Below, piece by piece: positions 47,488 to 55,956 of a stretch of 64,000 bases of DNA. The notes below the pieces were generated by a model. That model searched no databases. It worked only from the letters and a program-made list of their open reading frames with translations, and was not told where the DNA came from. The position numbers were made by a program, and so were the translations under genes. How positions within the stretch are numbered: the first letter of the stretch is position 1; each line of letters starts with the position of its first letter. The stretch covers positions 186,001 through 250,000 of the forward strand of contig NZ_KQ947377.1 in the NCBI RefSeq assembly GCF_001484765.1. Reading direction: 5' to 3'. Origin of the DNA: Entomohabitans teleogrylli (lineage in GTDB: Bacteria > Pseudomonadota > Gammaproteobacteria > Enterobacterales > Enterobacteriaceae).

Positions 47488-47510
47488 CCCTCTGCCAGGA
47501 TGGCGGAGGG
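47488..47510 (+). terminator. Terminator after yiaD
   Basis: Stem CCCTCTGCC / GGCGGAGGG (one T-G pair), 5-nt loop, followed by TAAAAATG. Placed 17 bases past the yiaD stop and before the PtxS-like gene. Confidence 0.6.
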
Positions 47511-47553
47511 TAAAAATGTGTTAATCTCCTTGTTCCGATTGGAGGAGAAAGGC

Positions 47554-48573
47554 ATGAAAAGCAAGGCAGCACGGGCCACCATCAGCGATGTCGCCAAAGC
47601 GGCAAACACCGGTAAAACCAGTATTTCTCGCTACCTGAACGGCGAACAGCATCTGTTATCCGACAGTCTGCGCGCGCGCATCGAACGGGCTATCGCCGAG
47701 CTGAACTATCGTCCCAGCCAGTTTGCCCGCGGCCTTAAACGCGGCAGAACCCGGCTGATTGGCCTGATCATCGCCGATATCACCAACCCCTATTCCGTCG
47801 GGATCCTCAGCGGCATCGAAGCCGCCTGTCGGGAAAAAGGCTTCACCCCGCTGGTGTGTAACACCAATAACGAAGTTGATCAGGAACTGCACTATCTGGA
47901 TCTGCTGCGCAGCTATCAGGTCGAAGGCATTGTGGTTAACGCCGTCGGCATGCGCGAAGAAGGGCTTAACCGTCTGCAGCAGTCGGCGCTGCCAATGGTA
48001 CTCATCGACCGTAAAATCCCCGATTTCGACTGTGATGTGGTAGGGCTGGATAATATCCAGGCCGCCGCGACCGCCACCGAACATCTGGTGGAACAGGGAT
48101 TTGAGGCGATTCTGTTTCTCAGTGAGCCGCTGGGCACCGTCAACACCCGCCAGGAGCGCCGGCAGGCGTTTCAGGACACCCTGACCCGTTACCCGGGGAT
48201 CATCGCCGAAAGCGCCGAAGTGCCCCTTTACGACAGCGATATTCTCGATACCGCCCTGCGCCAGTTTCATACCCGCCACCGGGGAATGCGCAAGGCGCTG
48301 CTGTCCGCCAACGGCGCCCTGACGCTTCAGGTGGCCCGCTCGCTGCGGCGTCTCGGCCTTAACTGGGGCAGCGATATCGGCCTGCTGGGCTTTGACGAGC
48401 TGGAGTGGGCGGAGCTGGCCGGGGTCGGGATCACGACCTTAAAACAGCCGACCTGGCAGATGGGTTACGCGGCGCTGGAACAGGTGGTGCGCCGGATTGA
48501 AGGTCACGCTGATAGCGTGCGCGAGCAGGTTTTCTCCGGCGAGCTGATTATCCGCGGTTCCACCGCACGCTGA
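47554..48573 (+). CDS. LacI-family regulator, PtxS-like
   Basis: 339 residues from the ATG at 47554, chosen because GGAGGAGAAAGGC precedes it; the frame is open 18 codons further. N-terminal DNA-binding domain TISDVAKAANTGKTSISRYLNG, then the sugar-sensing domain (LIIADITNPYSVGILSGIEAA, IGLLGFDELEWAELAGVGITTLKQP). This resembles PtxS, the 2-ketogluconate-responsive repressor of Pseudomonas kgu genes. The following genes (KguE-like, KguT-like) and the two TGGAACC-type palindromes support that role. Probably represses the two transcription units that follow. Confidence 0.87.
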   Translation: MKSKAARATISDVAKAANTGKTSISRYLNGEQHLLSDSLRARIERAIAELNYRPSQFARGLKRGRTRLIGLIIADITNPYSVGILSGIEAACREKGFTPLVCNTNNEVDQELHYLDLLRSYQVEGIVVNAVGMREEGLNRLQQSALPMVLIDRKIPDFDCDVVGLDNIQAAATATEHLVEQGFEAILFLSEPLGTVNTRQERRQAFQDTLTRYPGIIAESAEVPLYDSDILDTALRQFHTRHRGMRKALLSANGALTLQVARSLRRLGLNWGSDIGLLGFDELEWAELAGVGITTLKQPTWQMGYAALEQVVRRIEGHADSVREQVFSGELIIRGSTAR

Positions 48574-48622
48574 TAAATTGTTCGTGACTGCGATCATAAA
48601 TTCGCCTTTCCAGGCTTTTCAA

Positions 48623-48636
48623 TGGAACCGGTTCCA
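48623..48636. promoter_or_regulatory. PtxS-like operator before kguE-like gene
   Basis: TGGAACCGGTTCCA is a perfect 14-bp palindrome, very close to the Pseudomonas PtxS operator TGAAACCGGTTTCA. It lies 50 bases before the KguE-like start. Confidence 0.8.
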
Positions 48637-48685
48637 AATAGCGTATTCAGCATGTTAGTGAATTGTTATGGTCCCCGGAGGCTTC

Positions 48686-49435
48686 ATGGAAAGAAAAATC
48701 ATCGTCGTTACCGCCGCCTATGGTCATGAATACATTGCCGCAATGGGGGGCCAGCAGGCAGTACTGCCGACCATTGCCGCAGGCGGGGCTGATGGCGTGG
48801 AGATTCGTCGCGAGCTATTCACCGGGGACGAATTACAGCGGTTACCGGCTCTGGGAGACGCCATCGCGGCACACGGATTGATGGCCTGCTATTCGGCGCC
48901 GGAAACCCTGTTTGACGATATTGGCGCGCTGAATAACCGTATCCCCGCGCTACTGCAGGAGGCCCGACAGTTGAAAGCCCACTGGCTGAAGCTTTCGCTG
49001 GGGCATTTTCACTCCGACCTGTCTTTCAGCCGCCTGACCGACTGGCTGGATTCGGCAGGTGTGGCGCTGGTGGTGGAAAACGATCAAACCTCCGGCGGCC
49101 GACAGGCGCCAATGCAACGTTTTCAGGCCGCCTGCCAGGTACAGAAATTGCCGGTGAGCCTGACATTTGATATGGCGAACTGGCTGTGGCTCGGGGAATC
49201 CCCGGAAGACGCCGCCCGCTATCTGGCCCCGGCCGTCAGTTACATTCACGTTAAGGCCGCGGTTCCTCACCAGGACAGCTGGCGCGCCGTACCACCGGAC
49301 AGCGACGATCCCCGCTGGCTGGCATTACTGCAGCAGCTTCCCGACGATGTGCCGCGCGGTATCGAGTTCCCGCTCCAGGGCGATGATCTGGTGGCGGTCA
49401 CCCGCCGCTATGTGCAGTTGCTGCGCGAAACCTGA
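48686..49435 (+). CDS. KguE-like TIM-barrel isomerase/epimerase
   Basis: 249 residues from the ATG at 48686, which has GGAGG five bases ahead. Xylose-isomerase-like TIM barrel: GGADGVEIRRELF, HWLKLSLGHFHSDL, VVENDQTSGG (metal-binding Glu) and LTFDMANWLWLG. It matches the KguE member of 2-ketogluconate clusters, whose exact reaction is not settled. A PtxS-like operator is just upstream. It could act on a 2-ketogluconate derivative. Confidence 0.78.
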   Translation: MERKIIVVTAAYGHEYIAAMGGQQAVLPTIAAGGADGVEIRRELFTGDELQRLPALGDAIAAHGLMACYSAPETLFDDIGALNNRIPALLQEARQLKAHWLKLSLGHFHSDLSFSRLTDWLDSAGVALVVENDQTSGGRQAPMQRFQAACQVQKLPVSLTFDMANWLWLGESPEDAARYLAPAVSYIHVKAAVPHQDSWRAVPPDSDDPRWLALLQQLPDDVPRGIEFPLQGDDLVAVTRRYVQLLRET

Positions 49436-49769
49436 AGCGATATGCCGGGCTTCTCCGCCCGTTCCGCGTCCTGATCTCAGTCAGGGCACGGCGGCGGAGC
49501 CGGGAATGGCCGTCAGAATAACTGGAACCGATTCCAGAAAAACAGACACAATCCCCGACCTCCGGCGAGTGCCGGAACGGTGTTTTTAAACTAAATATCA
49601 GCACTATATCCCCGGATGCCAGCAGTTCTGGCGAATGCAAAGGATTGCCTGACCGACTTCCCGTCACACAACGCTATGCTTATCTGACGGGCGGCCACCA
49701 GGTAATAACCTCAGGCATCCGCCTTCCGATACCCGGCAGGATGCCTGACCTCAACGCAGAGGAGCATCT
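49436..49769 (+). other. Intergenic region between KguE-like and KguT-like genes
   Basis: 334 bases without a gene. It holds a second PtxS-like operator and presumably a separate promoter for the transporter and ghrB. Confidence 0.55.
49523..49536. promoter_or_regulatory. PtxS-like operator before the transporter gene
   Basis: TGGAACCGATTCCA, one base away from the perfect palindrome at 48623. About 234 bases before the transporter start. Confidence 0.75.
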
Positions 49770-51053
49770 ATGACCAACCCTGGCAATGCAATGAAACGCT
49801 GGTGGTACATCATGCCCGTGGTGTTTATCACCTACAGTCTCGCCTATCTCGATCGGGCGAATTTTAGCTTCGCCTCGGCGGCGGGCATCAATGCAGATCT
49901 CGGTATCACCAAAGGGATCTCCTCGCTACTGGGCGCCCTGTTTTTCCTCGGCTATTTCTTCTTCCAGATCCCCGGCGCTATCTACGCTGAGCGGCGCAGT
50001 GTGCGCAAGTTGATCTTTATCTGCCTGATCCTCTGGGGAGCGTGCGCATCGCTGACCGGGATGGTCAGCAATATTCCGGCGCTGGCGGCGATCCGCTTTA
50101 TACTCGGCGTGGTGGAAGCCGCCGTTATGCCCGCCATGCTGATCTATATCAGCAACTGGTTCACCCGCGATGAACGATCCCGGGCCAACACTTTTCTGAT
50201 CCTCGGCAACCCGGTCACCGTGATGTGGATGTCGGTGGTTTCCGGCTATCTGATCCAGGCTTTCGGCTGGCGCGAGATGTTTATCCTTGAGGGGATTCCG
50301 GCGCTGCTGTGGGCTTTCTGCTGGTGGCTGGTGGCAAAGGACAAACCTGCACAGGCCAGCTGGCTGAGCGAATCAGAAAAAGCGGCGCTCGAGGCGCAGC
50401 TCGATAAGGAGCAGGAAGGCATTAAAGCGGTGCGTAACTATCGGGAAGCGTTTCGCTCGCGCAATGTCATCCTGCTGTGCCTGCAATATTTTGCCTGGAG
50501 TATTGGGGTATACGGCTTCGTGCTGTGGCTGCCGTCAATTATTCGCAGCGGCAGCAGCGGTATGGGGATGGTGGAAGTCGGCTGGCTGAGCGCGGTACCC
50601 TACCTTGCCGCCACCCTGGCGATGATTGTCGTCTCCTGGGCCTCCGATAAACTGCAGAACCGGAAGTGGTTCGTCTGGCCATTGTTGTTAATCGGCGCGC
50701 TGGCGTTCCTCGGCTCCTGGCTGGTGGGCACCCAGCATTTCTGGATCTCTTATACGCTGTTGACTATCGCCGGCGCCGCAATGTACGCCCCCTACGGGCC
50801 CTTCTTCGCCATCATTCCGGAAATGCTGCCGAAGAATGTCGCCGGCGGCGCGATGGCGCTGATCAACAGTATGGGCGCGCTCGGCTCCTTCCTCGGCGCC
50901 TGGATTGTCGGCTACCTTAACGGCGCCACCGGTAACCCGGGCGCGTCGTGGATTTTTATGGGCGCGGCGCTGTTTGTTGCGGTATGGTTAACCCTGATTG
51001 TCAAACCCGCCGTGAACCGGCGTGTGGCGCCCGGCGTCCACGGCCACGCCTGA
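49770..51053 (+). CDS. MFS transporter, KguT-like (2-ketogluconate type)
   Basis: 427 residues with 12 membrane helices of the anion:cation symporter (phthalate/glucarate) family. It opens RWWYIMPVVFITYSLAYLDR, and the conserved DRANFSFA and GALFFLGYFFFQIPGAIYAE are typical of sugar-acid carriers. The position after a PtxS-like regulator and a KguE-like protein points to 2-ketogluconate. 71 bases separate it from ghrB, probably co-transcribed. Confidence 0.83.
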   Translation: MTNPGNAMKRWWYIMPVVFITYSLAYLDRANFSFASAAGINADLGITKGISSLLGALFFLGYFFFQIPGAIYAERRSVRKLIFICLILWGACASLTGMVSNIPALAAIRFILGVVEAAVMPAMLIYISNWFTRDERSRANTFLILGNPVTVMWMSVVSGYLIQAFGWREMFILEGIPALLWAFCWWLVAKDKPAQASWLSESEKAALEAQLDKEQEGIKAVRNYREAFRSRNVILLCLQYFAWSIGVYGFVLWLPSIIRSGSSGMGMVEVGWLSAVPYLAATLAMIVVSWASDKLQNRKWFVWPLLLIGALAFLGSWLVGTQHFWISYTLLTIAGAAMYAPYGPFFAIIPEMLPKNVAGGAMALINSMGALGSFLGAWIVGYLNGATGNPGASWIFMGAALFVAVWLTLIVKPAVNRRVAPGVHGHA

Positions 51054-51124
51054 AAACTTTTCGCGTCGCTCCGGCCTGCGGAGCGGCGCCGTGTTCCCTG
51101 ACATTGCTGATACGGAGTCCCTGA

Positions 51125-52099
51125 ATGAAGCCGTCCGTGATATTGTACCGCTCGCTGCCAGACGATCTGCTGGCCCGTCTGGAAAGCCATTTTACCGTCA
51201 CCCGGGTTAACGATCTGAGTCCCGCCACCGTCGCCGCGCACGCCGATGCTTTCGCCAGCGCCGAAGGTCTGTTGGGATCGAGTGAAAACGTCGACCAGGC
51301 GTTACTGGACAAAATGCCGCGGCTGCGCGCCACATCGACCATCTCGGTAGGCTACGATAATTTTGACGTCGAGGCGCTTTCCGCGCGCCATATCGCCCTG
51401 ATGCACACCCCGACCGTGTTAACCGAAACTGTCGCCGATACGCTGATGGCGCTGGTGTTGAGCAGCGCTCGCCGGGTGGTGGAAGTGGCAGAACGGGTAA
51501 AAAAAGGCGAATGGACACAAGGAATTGGCCCCGACTGGTTCGGTATCGACGTTCACCATAAGACCATGGGGATTGTCGGCATGGGGCGCATTGGCCTGGC
51601 GCTGGCTCAGCGTGCCCACTTTGGCTTTGGTATGCCGATTCTCTACAACGCGCGCCGTCACCATCAGGAGGCCGAAGCGCGCTTTAACGCCCGTTACTGC
51701 GACCTCGACACGCTGCTGGCGGAATCTGATTTCGTCTGTATCGTACTGCCGTTAACCAGTGAAACTTTCCACCTGTTCGATGCCGCAAAACTGGCGAAAA
51801 TGAAGCCCAGCGCGGTACTGATCAATGCCGGACGCGGCCCGGTGGTGGACGAAAACGCCCTGATTGACGCCCTGAAGCAGGGCAAAATCCACGCCGCGGG
51901 CCTGGATGTCTTTGAACAGGAACCGCTGCCGGTCAGTTCTCCGCTGTTAAGCCTGCCCAACGTGGTGGCGCTGCCGCATATTGGCTCCGCCACCCACGAA
52001 ACGCGCTACGCAATGGCGGCCTGCGCGGTGGATAACCTGATCGACGCACTGAACGGTAAGGTCGATAACAACTGCGTGAATCCGCAGGCGGTGAAATAG
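51125..52099 (+). CDS. ghrB: Glyoxylate/hydroxypyruvate/2-ketogluconate reductase GhrB
   Basis: NADPH-dependent D-2-hydroxyacid dehydrogenase, 324 residues as in E. coli GhrB. It reduces glyoxylate, hydroxypyruvate and 2-ketogluconate; the last reaction yields gluconate. Nucleotide motif [19 protein letters not shown], then [18 protein letters not shown] (catalytic Arg), EQEPLP (Glu) and [11 protein letters not shown] (His). In E. coli it follows yiaD directly; here the kgu-type genes are placed between yiaD and ghrB, giving an intact import-and-reduction unit. Confidence 0.95.
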   Translation: MKPSVILYRSLPDDLLARLESHFTVTRVNDLSPATVAAHADAFASAEGLLGSSENVDQALLDKMPRLRATSTISVGYDNFDVEALSARHIALMHTPTVLTETVADTLMALVLSSARRVVEVAERVKKGEWTQGIGPDWFGIDVHHKTMGIVGMGRIGLALAQRAHFGFGMPILYNARRHHQEAEARFNARYCDLDTLLAESDFVCIVLPLTSETFHLFDAAKLAKMKPSAVLINAGRGPVVDENALIDALKQGKIHAAGLDVFEQEPLPVSSPLLSLPNVVALPHIGSATHETRYAMAACAVDNLIDALNGKVDNNCVNPQAVK

Positions 52100-52154
52100 C
52101 CTCAGCCGCCCGCGATCAAACAGCGGGTGGGGAAAGCCCCGCCCGCCTGCTGCG

Positions 52155-53039
52155 TTACAGCACCCCGGTGCCGCCGTCGGAACACCATACCTGCCCGGAA
52201 GCAAATGAGCAGGCATCGGACGCCAGCGTTACATACAGCGGCGCGATCTCTACCGGCTGCCCGGGCCGGCCCAGCGGCGTATCGGCGCCAAATTCCTGAA
52301 CTTTTTGCTGCGGCTGACCGCCGCTGGACTGCAGCGGCGTCCAGTATGGGCCGGGCGCCACGGCGTTGACGCGAATGCCTTTCGGGCCCAACTGTTTCGC
52401 CAGCGCTTTCGTGAACGCCACATTGCAGGCTTTGGTTTGCGCATAATCAAGCAGAATAGCACTGGGTTTATAAGCCTGTACTGACGATGTATTGATAATC
52501 ACCGCCCCCTCGCCCAGATGACGAACGGCGGCCTTCGTTATCCAGAACGGCGCATAGACATTGGTCTTAAAGGTGGCGTCAAAAGCTTCCGTCGTCAGCT
52601 CTTCAATGGACTCGCAAAACTGCTGGCGGCCGGCATTATTCACGACAATATCCAGCCCGCCGAGGGCCTCAACGGCCTGTTCCACCAGGGCTTCACAAAA
52701 TGACTCGCTGCGGATATCGCCGGGTATGGCCACGGCACGGCCGCCTTCCGCCTTGATCAGCGCTATCACTGCCGCCGCGTCAGTCTCCTCTTCCGGCAAA
52801 TAGTTGATAGCCACATCGGCCCCTTCGCGGGCGTAAGCAATAGCGACCGCTCTGCCGATGCCGGAATCGCCGCCGGTAATCAGCGCTTTTTTATTCAGCA
52901 GTTTTCCCGCTCCCCGATAACTGGTTTCACCATGATCGGGCTGCGGCTTCATTTCCGAAGCCAGACCGGGCGCCTGCTGAGGCTGTTCAACAAACGGCGG
53001 ACGAGGGTAATGAAATATATTTTTTGCACCGGTAGACAT
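52155..53039 (-). CDS. SDR oxidoreductase, YghA-like
   Basis: 294 residues. Classical short-chain dehydrogenase with an N-terminal extension of about 45 residues rich in Pro/Gln. The cofactor motif is TGGDSGIGRAVA (residues about 55-66), then NNAG, and the catalytic Ser-Tyr-Lys with YAQTKACN. The C-terminal LGRPGQPVEIAPLYV and FASGQVWCSDGGTG are typical of the YghA/YhxD/glucose-dehydrogenase-like group. Convergent with ghrB. Substrate unknown; this family is often linked to general stress. Confidence 0.88.
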   Translation of the reverse strand: MSTGAKNIFHYPRPPFVEQPQQAPGLASEMKPQPDHGETSYRGAGKLLNKKALITGGDSGIGRAVAIAYAREGADVAINYLPEEETDAAAVIALIKAEGGRAVAIPGDIRSESFCEALVEQAVEALGGLDIVVNNAGRQQFCESIEELTTEAFDATFKTNVYAPFWITKAAVRHLGEGAVIINTSSVQAYKPSAILLDYAQTKACNVAFTKALAKQLGPKGIRVNAVAPGPYWTPLQSSGGQPQQKVQEFGADTPLGRPGQPVEIAPLYVTLASDACSFASGQVWCSDGGTGVL

Positions 53040-53477
53040 ACCAGCCTCCTTAAAATGTAAACTTTAAGGATAGACATAAATATGGCATCCGTTGATGAAT
53101 TAAATAATTTTTAATATTTTTCCAGTACAGAAATCATTCCGGAATTATAATGAATGGTTGTTTACCGATACGCTTAAAAACAAAGAAAACCAAAAACATC
53201 AAAAAGATATTTAACGCCGCGTTATTCTGAAAAATAAGCTCCCCACGTAATCAAGGGAAACTATTTTCACTATCATAAAATAATGACCGGCGAGTCAATT
53301 CACAGCCATTTTTATAGCCGCCGCATGCTAAATATCGTTGCAATAACAATATCATTTTGCCGTTCGTTATCTTCTGATACCGAAAAGTGATCCAGCACTC
53401 TCACCCTCCCGCGATCGTCGAAGAAACCATTCGGGGAGAGGTGACGCTGTCCGCATCAGGACAGCGCCCGGTAAACT
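53040..53477. other. AT-rich intergenic region
   Basis: 438 bases, notably AT-rich compared with the flanking genes. It contains the SDR promoter. Two short ATG frames are seen but have no ribosome site or credible composition. This is one edge of the alkaline-phosphatase cluster. Confidence 0.5.
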
Positions 53478-54752
53478 TTATTCCCCGCGCAGCGCCACGG
53501 CGGGAGACTGGCGGTAAGCCAGCAATGCCGGCAACGTCAACACCACGGCAGCCACCAGCAGCAGAGCGACGATAAACGCCGCGTCTTCCTGCTCAAGGGT
53601 CACCGGCAGTATAAAGCCGCTGCGGCTACTCATCAGCAGCGCAATTCCCCGGGCGGCGATATAACCCAGCCCAACGCCCAGCAATACCCCGCTGCTGACC
53701 AGCACCATTAGCCCACACCAAATCAGGGCAAAAATACCGTAGCGCGGCGCGCCAAAGGCGCGCAGGGCGCCAATCTGTTTCTGGCGCTGTTTCAGATGGA
53801 TCACCGCCACCATCGCCACGGCAACCCCCACCAGCGCCTGCGTCCCCAGCGAGACATACATCAGCAGCTCGCGGATATCGCCGAGAATGGCGTACAACTT
53901 CACCAGCACCTCACCGGGAAATACCGCCAGCGTGTCGTTGGTCCGGTACTGCGACCGCAACTGATAAGCGCCGGCGACGGTTTTCGGTTTCACCACAATC
54001 GCCGGAACCCCCGCTTCCTGATGTGAGTGGCCATCGGCATCCGCCTGTGGGTCATCGTTTTCATCACTGTGTACACCAGCATGGCGCTCATCTGCATCGT
54101 GCTGATGCGCGTGGCCTTCCTCTTCACCATGCGGCGCAGAGATACCATGTACCTGCCAGACGCTGGCCACCGGTACCAGAATCGCCTTATCCCACGCGCT
54201 GCCATCGCCGGGCAGCACGCCGACCACGGTATAATGCACCTCGTCATGGGCGTGTGCGCCTTCGCTGCCGGCCTGACCGTGTACCGGGCTGAAGGTATCC
54301 CCGGGGCGCAGTCCAGTGCCCGCGCCGACCACCGCCTCAAAGCCGCGCTCAAATACCCGTCCCTGGGTTAACTGGCGTCTGCCGCCGTCCGTCACCAGTG
54401 CCGCACTGGTCCCCACCACGGGCATATCGCGATAAAAATCGCCGAAGGCGACCGGCGCCGCCCAGGCCACCAGTGGGTTATACGCTAAATCGTCAAGGAT
54501 TGTCGCCGGTACCAGCGTCAGCGCCGACGGCTGCAAATAGACCGACGACAGCACCAGTTGAGTTTCACTGCCCGGCGCGCCAATCACCAGATCAAAGCGA
54601 TCCGCCGCCTGGGCGCTGCCCATACGCAACGCGCGCTCCTGCAGGCTAATGGAAATGCTCAGGGCGGTCGCCAGGGCTATCAACAGCAGGATCACCAACA
54701 TCCCCGGCCACTGCTGCCGCCAGTTCACCCAAATCAAACGCCATGGAATCAT
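53478..54752 (-). CDS. FtsX-type ABC permease with histidine-rich periplasmic loop
   Basis: 424 residues. Membrane helix at 15-37, a large periplasmic domain, and three C-terminal helices (about 300-322, 345-375, 390-412) as in MacB/FtsX permeases. The periplasmic domain has an unusual His/Asp/Glu-rich stretch from about residue 163 to 246 (EGAHAHDEVHY; HGEEEGHAHQHDADERHAG; DADGHSHQEAG), suited to bind zinc or another divalent metal. Overlaps its ATPase gene by 4 bases. Last gene of the cluster with a metal-dependent alkaline phosphatase. Export versus import cannot be told. Confidence 0.85.
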   Translation of the reverse strand: MIPWRLIWVNWRQQWPGMLVILLLIALATALSISISLQERALRMGSAQAADRFDLVIGAPGSETQLVLSSVYLQPSALTLVPATILDDLAYNPLVAWAAPVAFGDFYRDMPVVGTSAALVTDGGRRQLTQGRVFERGFEAVVGAGTGLRPGDTFSPVHGQAGSEGAHAHDEVHYTVVGVLPGDGSAWDKAILVPVASVWQVHGISAPHGEEEGHAHQHDADERHAGVHSDENDDPQADADGHSHQEAGVPAIVVKPKTVAGAYQLRSQYRTNDTLAVFPGEVLVKLYAILGDIRELLMYVSLGTQALVGVAVAMVAVIHLKQRQKQIGALRAFGAPRYGIFALIWCGLMVLVSSGVLLGVGLGYIAARGIALLMSSRSGFILPVTLEQEDAAFIVALLLVAAVVLTLPALLAYRQSPAVALRGE

Positions 54753-55447
54753 TGCGCTTCCTCCTGAAGCGGGTTATCCGCCACTATCCGTCCTTTCTCA
54801 AGTTGCAGACAGCGGGCCATGCGCCTTGCCAGCCCGCGGTCGTGGGTAATGGCGACCAGCGTTGCGCCGTGCTGGCGCGCCAGCGTCACCAGCAGTTCGC
54901 CGACCTGCTCGCCGCTGTCGGCGTCAAGGCTGGCGGTAGGCTCATCGGCAATCACAATCTGCGGCGCGTTCAGCAACGCCCGGGCAATCGCCACCCGCTG
55001 CTTCTCCCCCCGGGACAGCACATCGACGGGCCGATGACCAGTTGCCAGTCCAACCTGCTGTAATAAGTCGTGGGCCCGATTTTTTAATGCCGCCGGTAAC
55101 CGCCAGTGGCTAAAACGCGGCGGCAACAGCACGTTTTCCAGCGCGCTGAGGCCGGAAAACAGGTGGAAGTCCTGCATCACCAGGCCGACATGTTTGCCGC
55201 GCCAGCGATCGCGCCCGGCTTCGCTCAACTGGCGGATATCCTGGCTGCCCCAGCGCACACTACCGACGCCGCTATGGTCCATACCGCTCAGGGCGTTCAC
55301 CAGGGTGGTTTTACCGGAGCCGGAAGGCCCCATCACCGCCACCAGCGAGCCGGCCGCCACCCGCAGCGCCGGGATGTCCAGCACCGCCTGCGGGGTATCC
55401 GGAAAGCGAATCTGCAAATTTTCAATCACCAGTTCCGCCACAATCAC
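54749..55447 (-). CDS. ABC transporter ATP-binding protein (MacB/LolD type)
   Basis: 232 residues. Walker A GPSGSGKTTLVNAL, signature LSRGEKQRVAIARAL, Walker B IVIADEPTASLDAD, switch His in ITHDRGLA. The type matches ATPases that serve FtsX-like permeases and here overlaps that permease gene by 4 bases and the upstream small exported-protein gene by 4 bases. Confidence 0.93.
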   Translation of the reverse strand: MIVAELVIENLQIRFPDTPQAVLDIPALRVAAGSLVAVMGPSGSGKTTLVNALSGMDHSGVGSVRWGSQDIRQLSEAGRDRWRGKHVGLVMQDFHLFSGLSALENVLLPPRFSHWRLPAALKNRAHDLLQQVGLATGHRPVDVLSRGEKQRVAIARALLNAPQIVIADEPTASLDADSGEQVGELLVTLARQHGATLVAITHDRGLARRMARCLQLEKGRIVADNPLQEEAQ

Positions 55448-55950
55448 TCCCTGAAAGTCTCGAACGACGCCTCACGCAGGCGCAGCAGGCTGACAAACCC
55501 GGTATCAGGGTCGGTCCACGAACCGTATTCCAGTACTCCCTGTACGTCGATCATGGTGTTGTTTTGCACAAAGGTCTGGCGCTTCTTCAGGTAGACCACC
55601 ACGATATCCTCCGGCCAGTCGGCGTCGGAAGAGCAGAACGGACACAGGGCCATCGGCATACGGGTTAATACGAAGAACTGAGACTCCGCCTTCAGCGGCG
55701 GCGCCATAAAGCCGCGCATCGTCACCTGTTGACCGGAAAGGGTTTTCACTTCCGGCGAGAAAGTCAGTCCCAGTACGCCGTAGGAGGCATACAATTTGTC
55801 AAAAGCCAGCGCGGGAGGCGCCGCCCGAACGCCGGCAGCGAAAATCAGCAGCGCCAGCAGCGCCCAGCGCCAGAACGGCAGCGCGCAGGGTTGATGATAA
55901 GGGCCCGACGGGGTCTCCCCCGCCAGACGCTGATGACATGAACGCGCCAT
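55444..55950 (-). CDS. Small exported protein with CxxC, DUF3299-like
   Basis: 168 residues. N-terminal membrane/signal segment (WALLALLIFAAGVRA, about 28-43), then a beta-rich domain: LSGQQVTMRGFMAPPLKAES, FFVLTRMPMALCPFCSSDADWP with a CxxC pair, and VQGVLEYGSW. The pattern recalls DUF3299-type proteins found with ABC transporters of the zinc-regulated Zrg kind in Vibrio; that resemblance is from memory and moderate. It may bind metal through the Cys pair. Six bases after the alkaline phosphatase stop, 4-base overlap with the ATPase. Confidence 0.72.
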   Translation of the reverse strand: MARSCHQRLAGETPSGPYHQPCALPFWRWALLALLIFAAGVRAAPPALAFDKLYASYGVLGLTFSPEVKTLSGQQVTMRGFMAPPLKAESQFFVLTRMPMALCPFCSSDADWPEDIVVVYLKKRQTFVQNNTMIDVQGVLEYGSWTDPDTGFVSLLRLREASFETFRE

Positions 55951-55956
55951 AGCGGC

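Noticed and set aside
53387-53575. Short plus-strand frame in the AT-rich region before the ABC permease gene end
   Set aside because: Low complexity, no ribosome site, and half of it overlaps the permease gene on the other strand.
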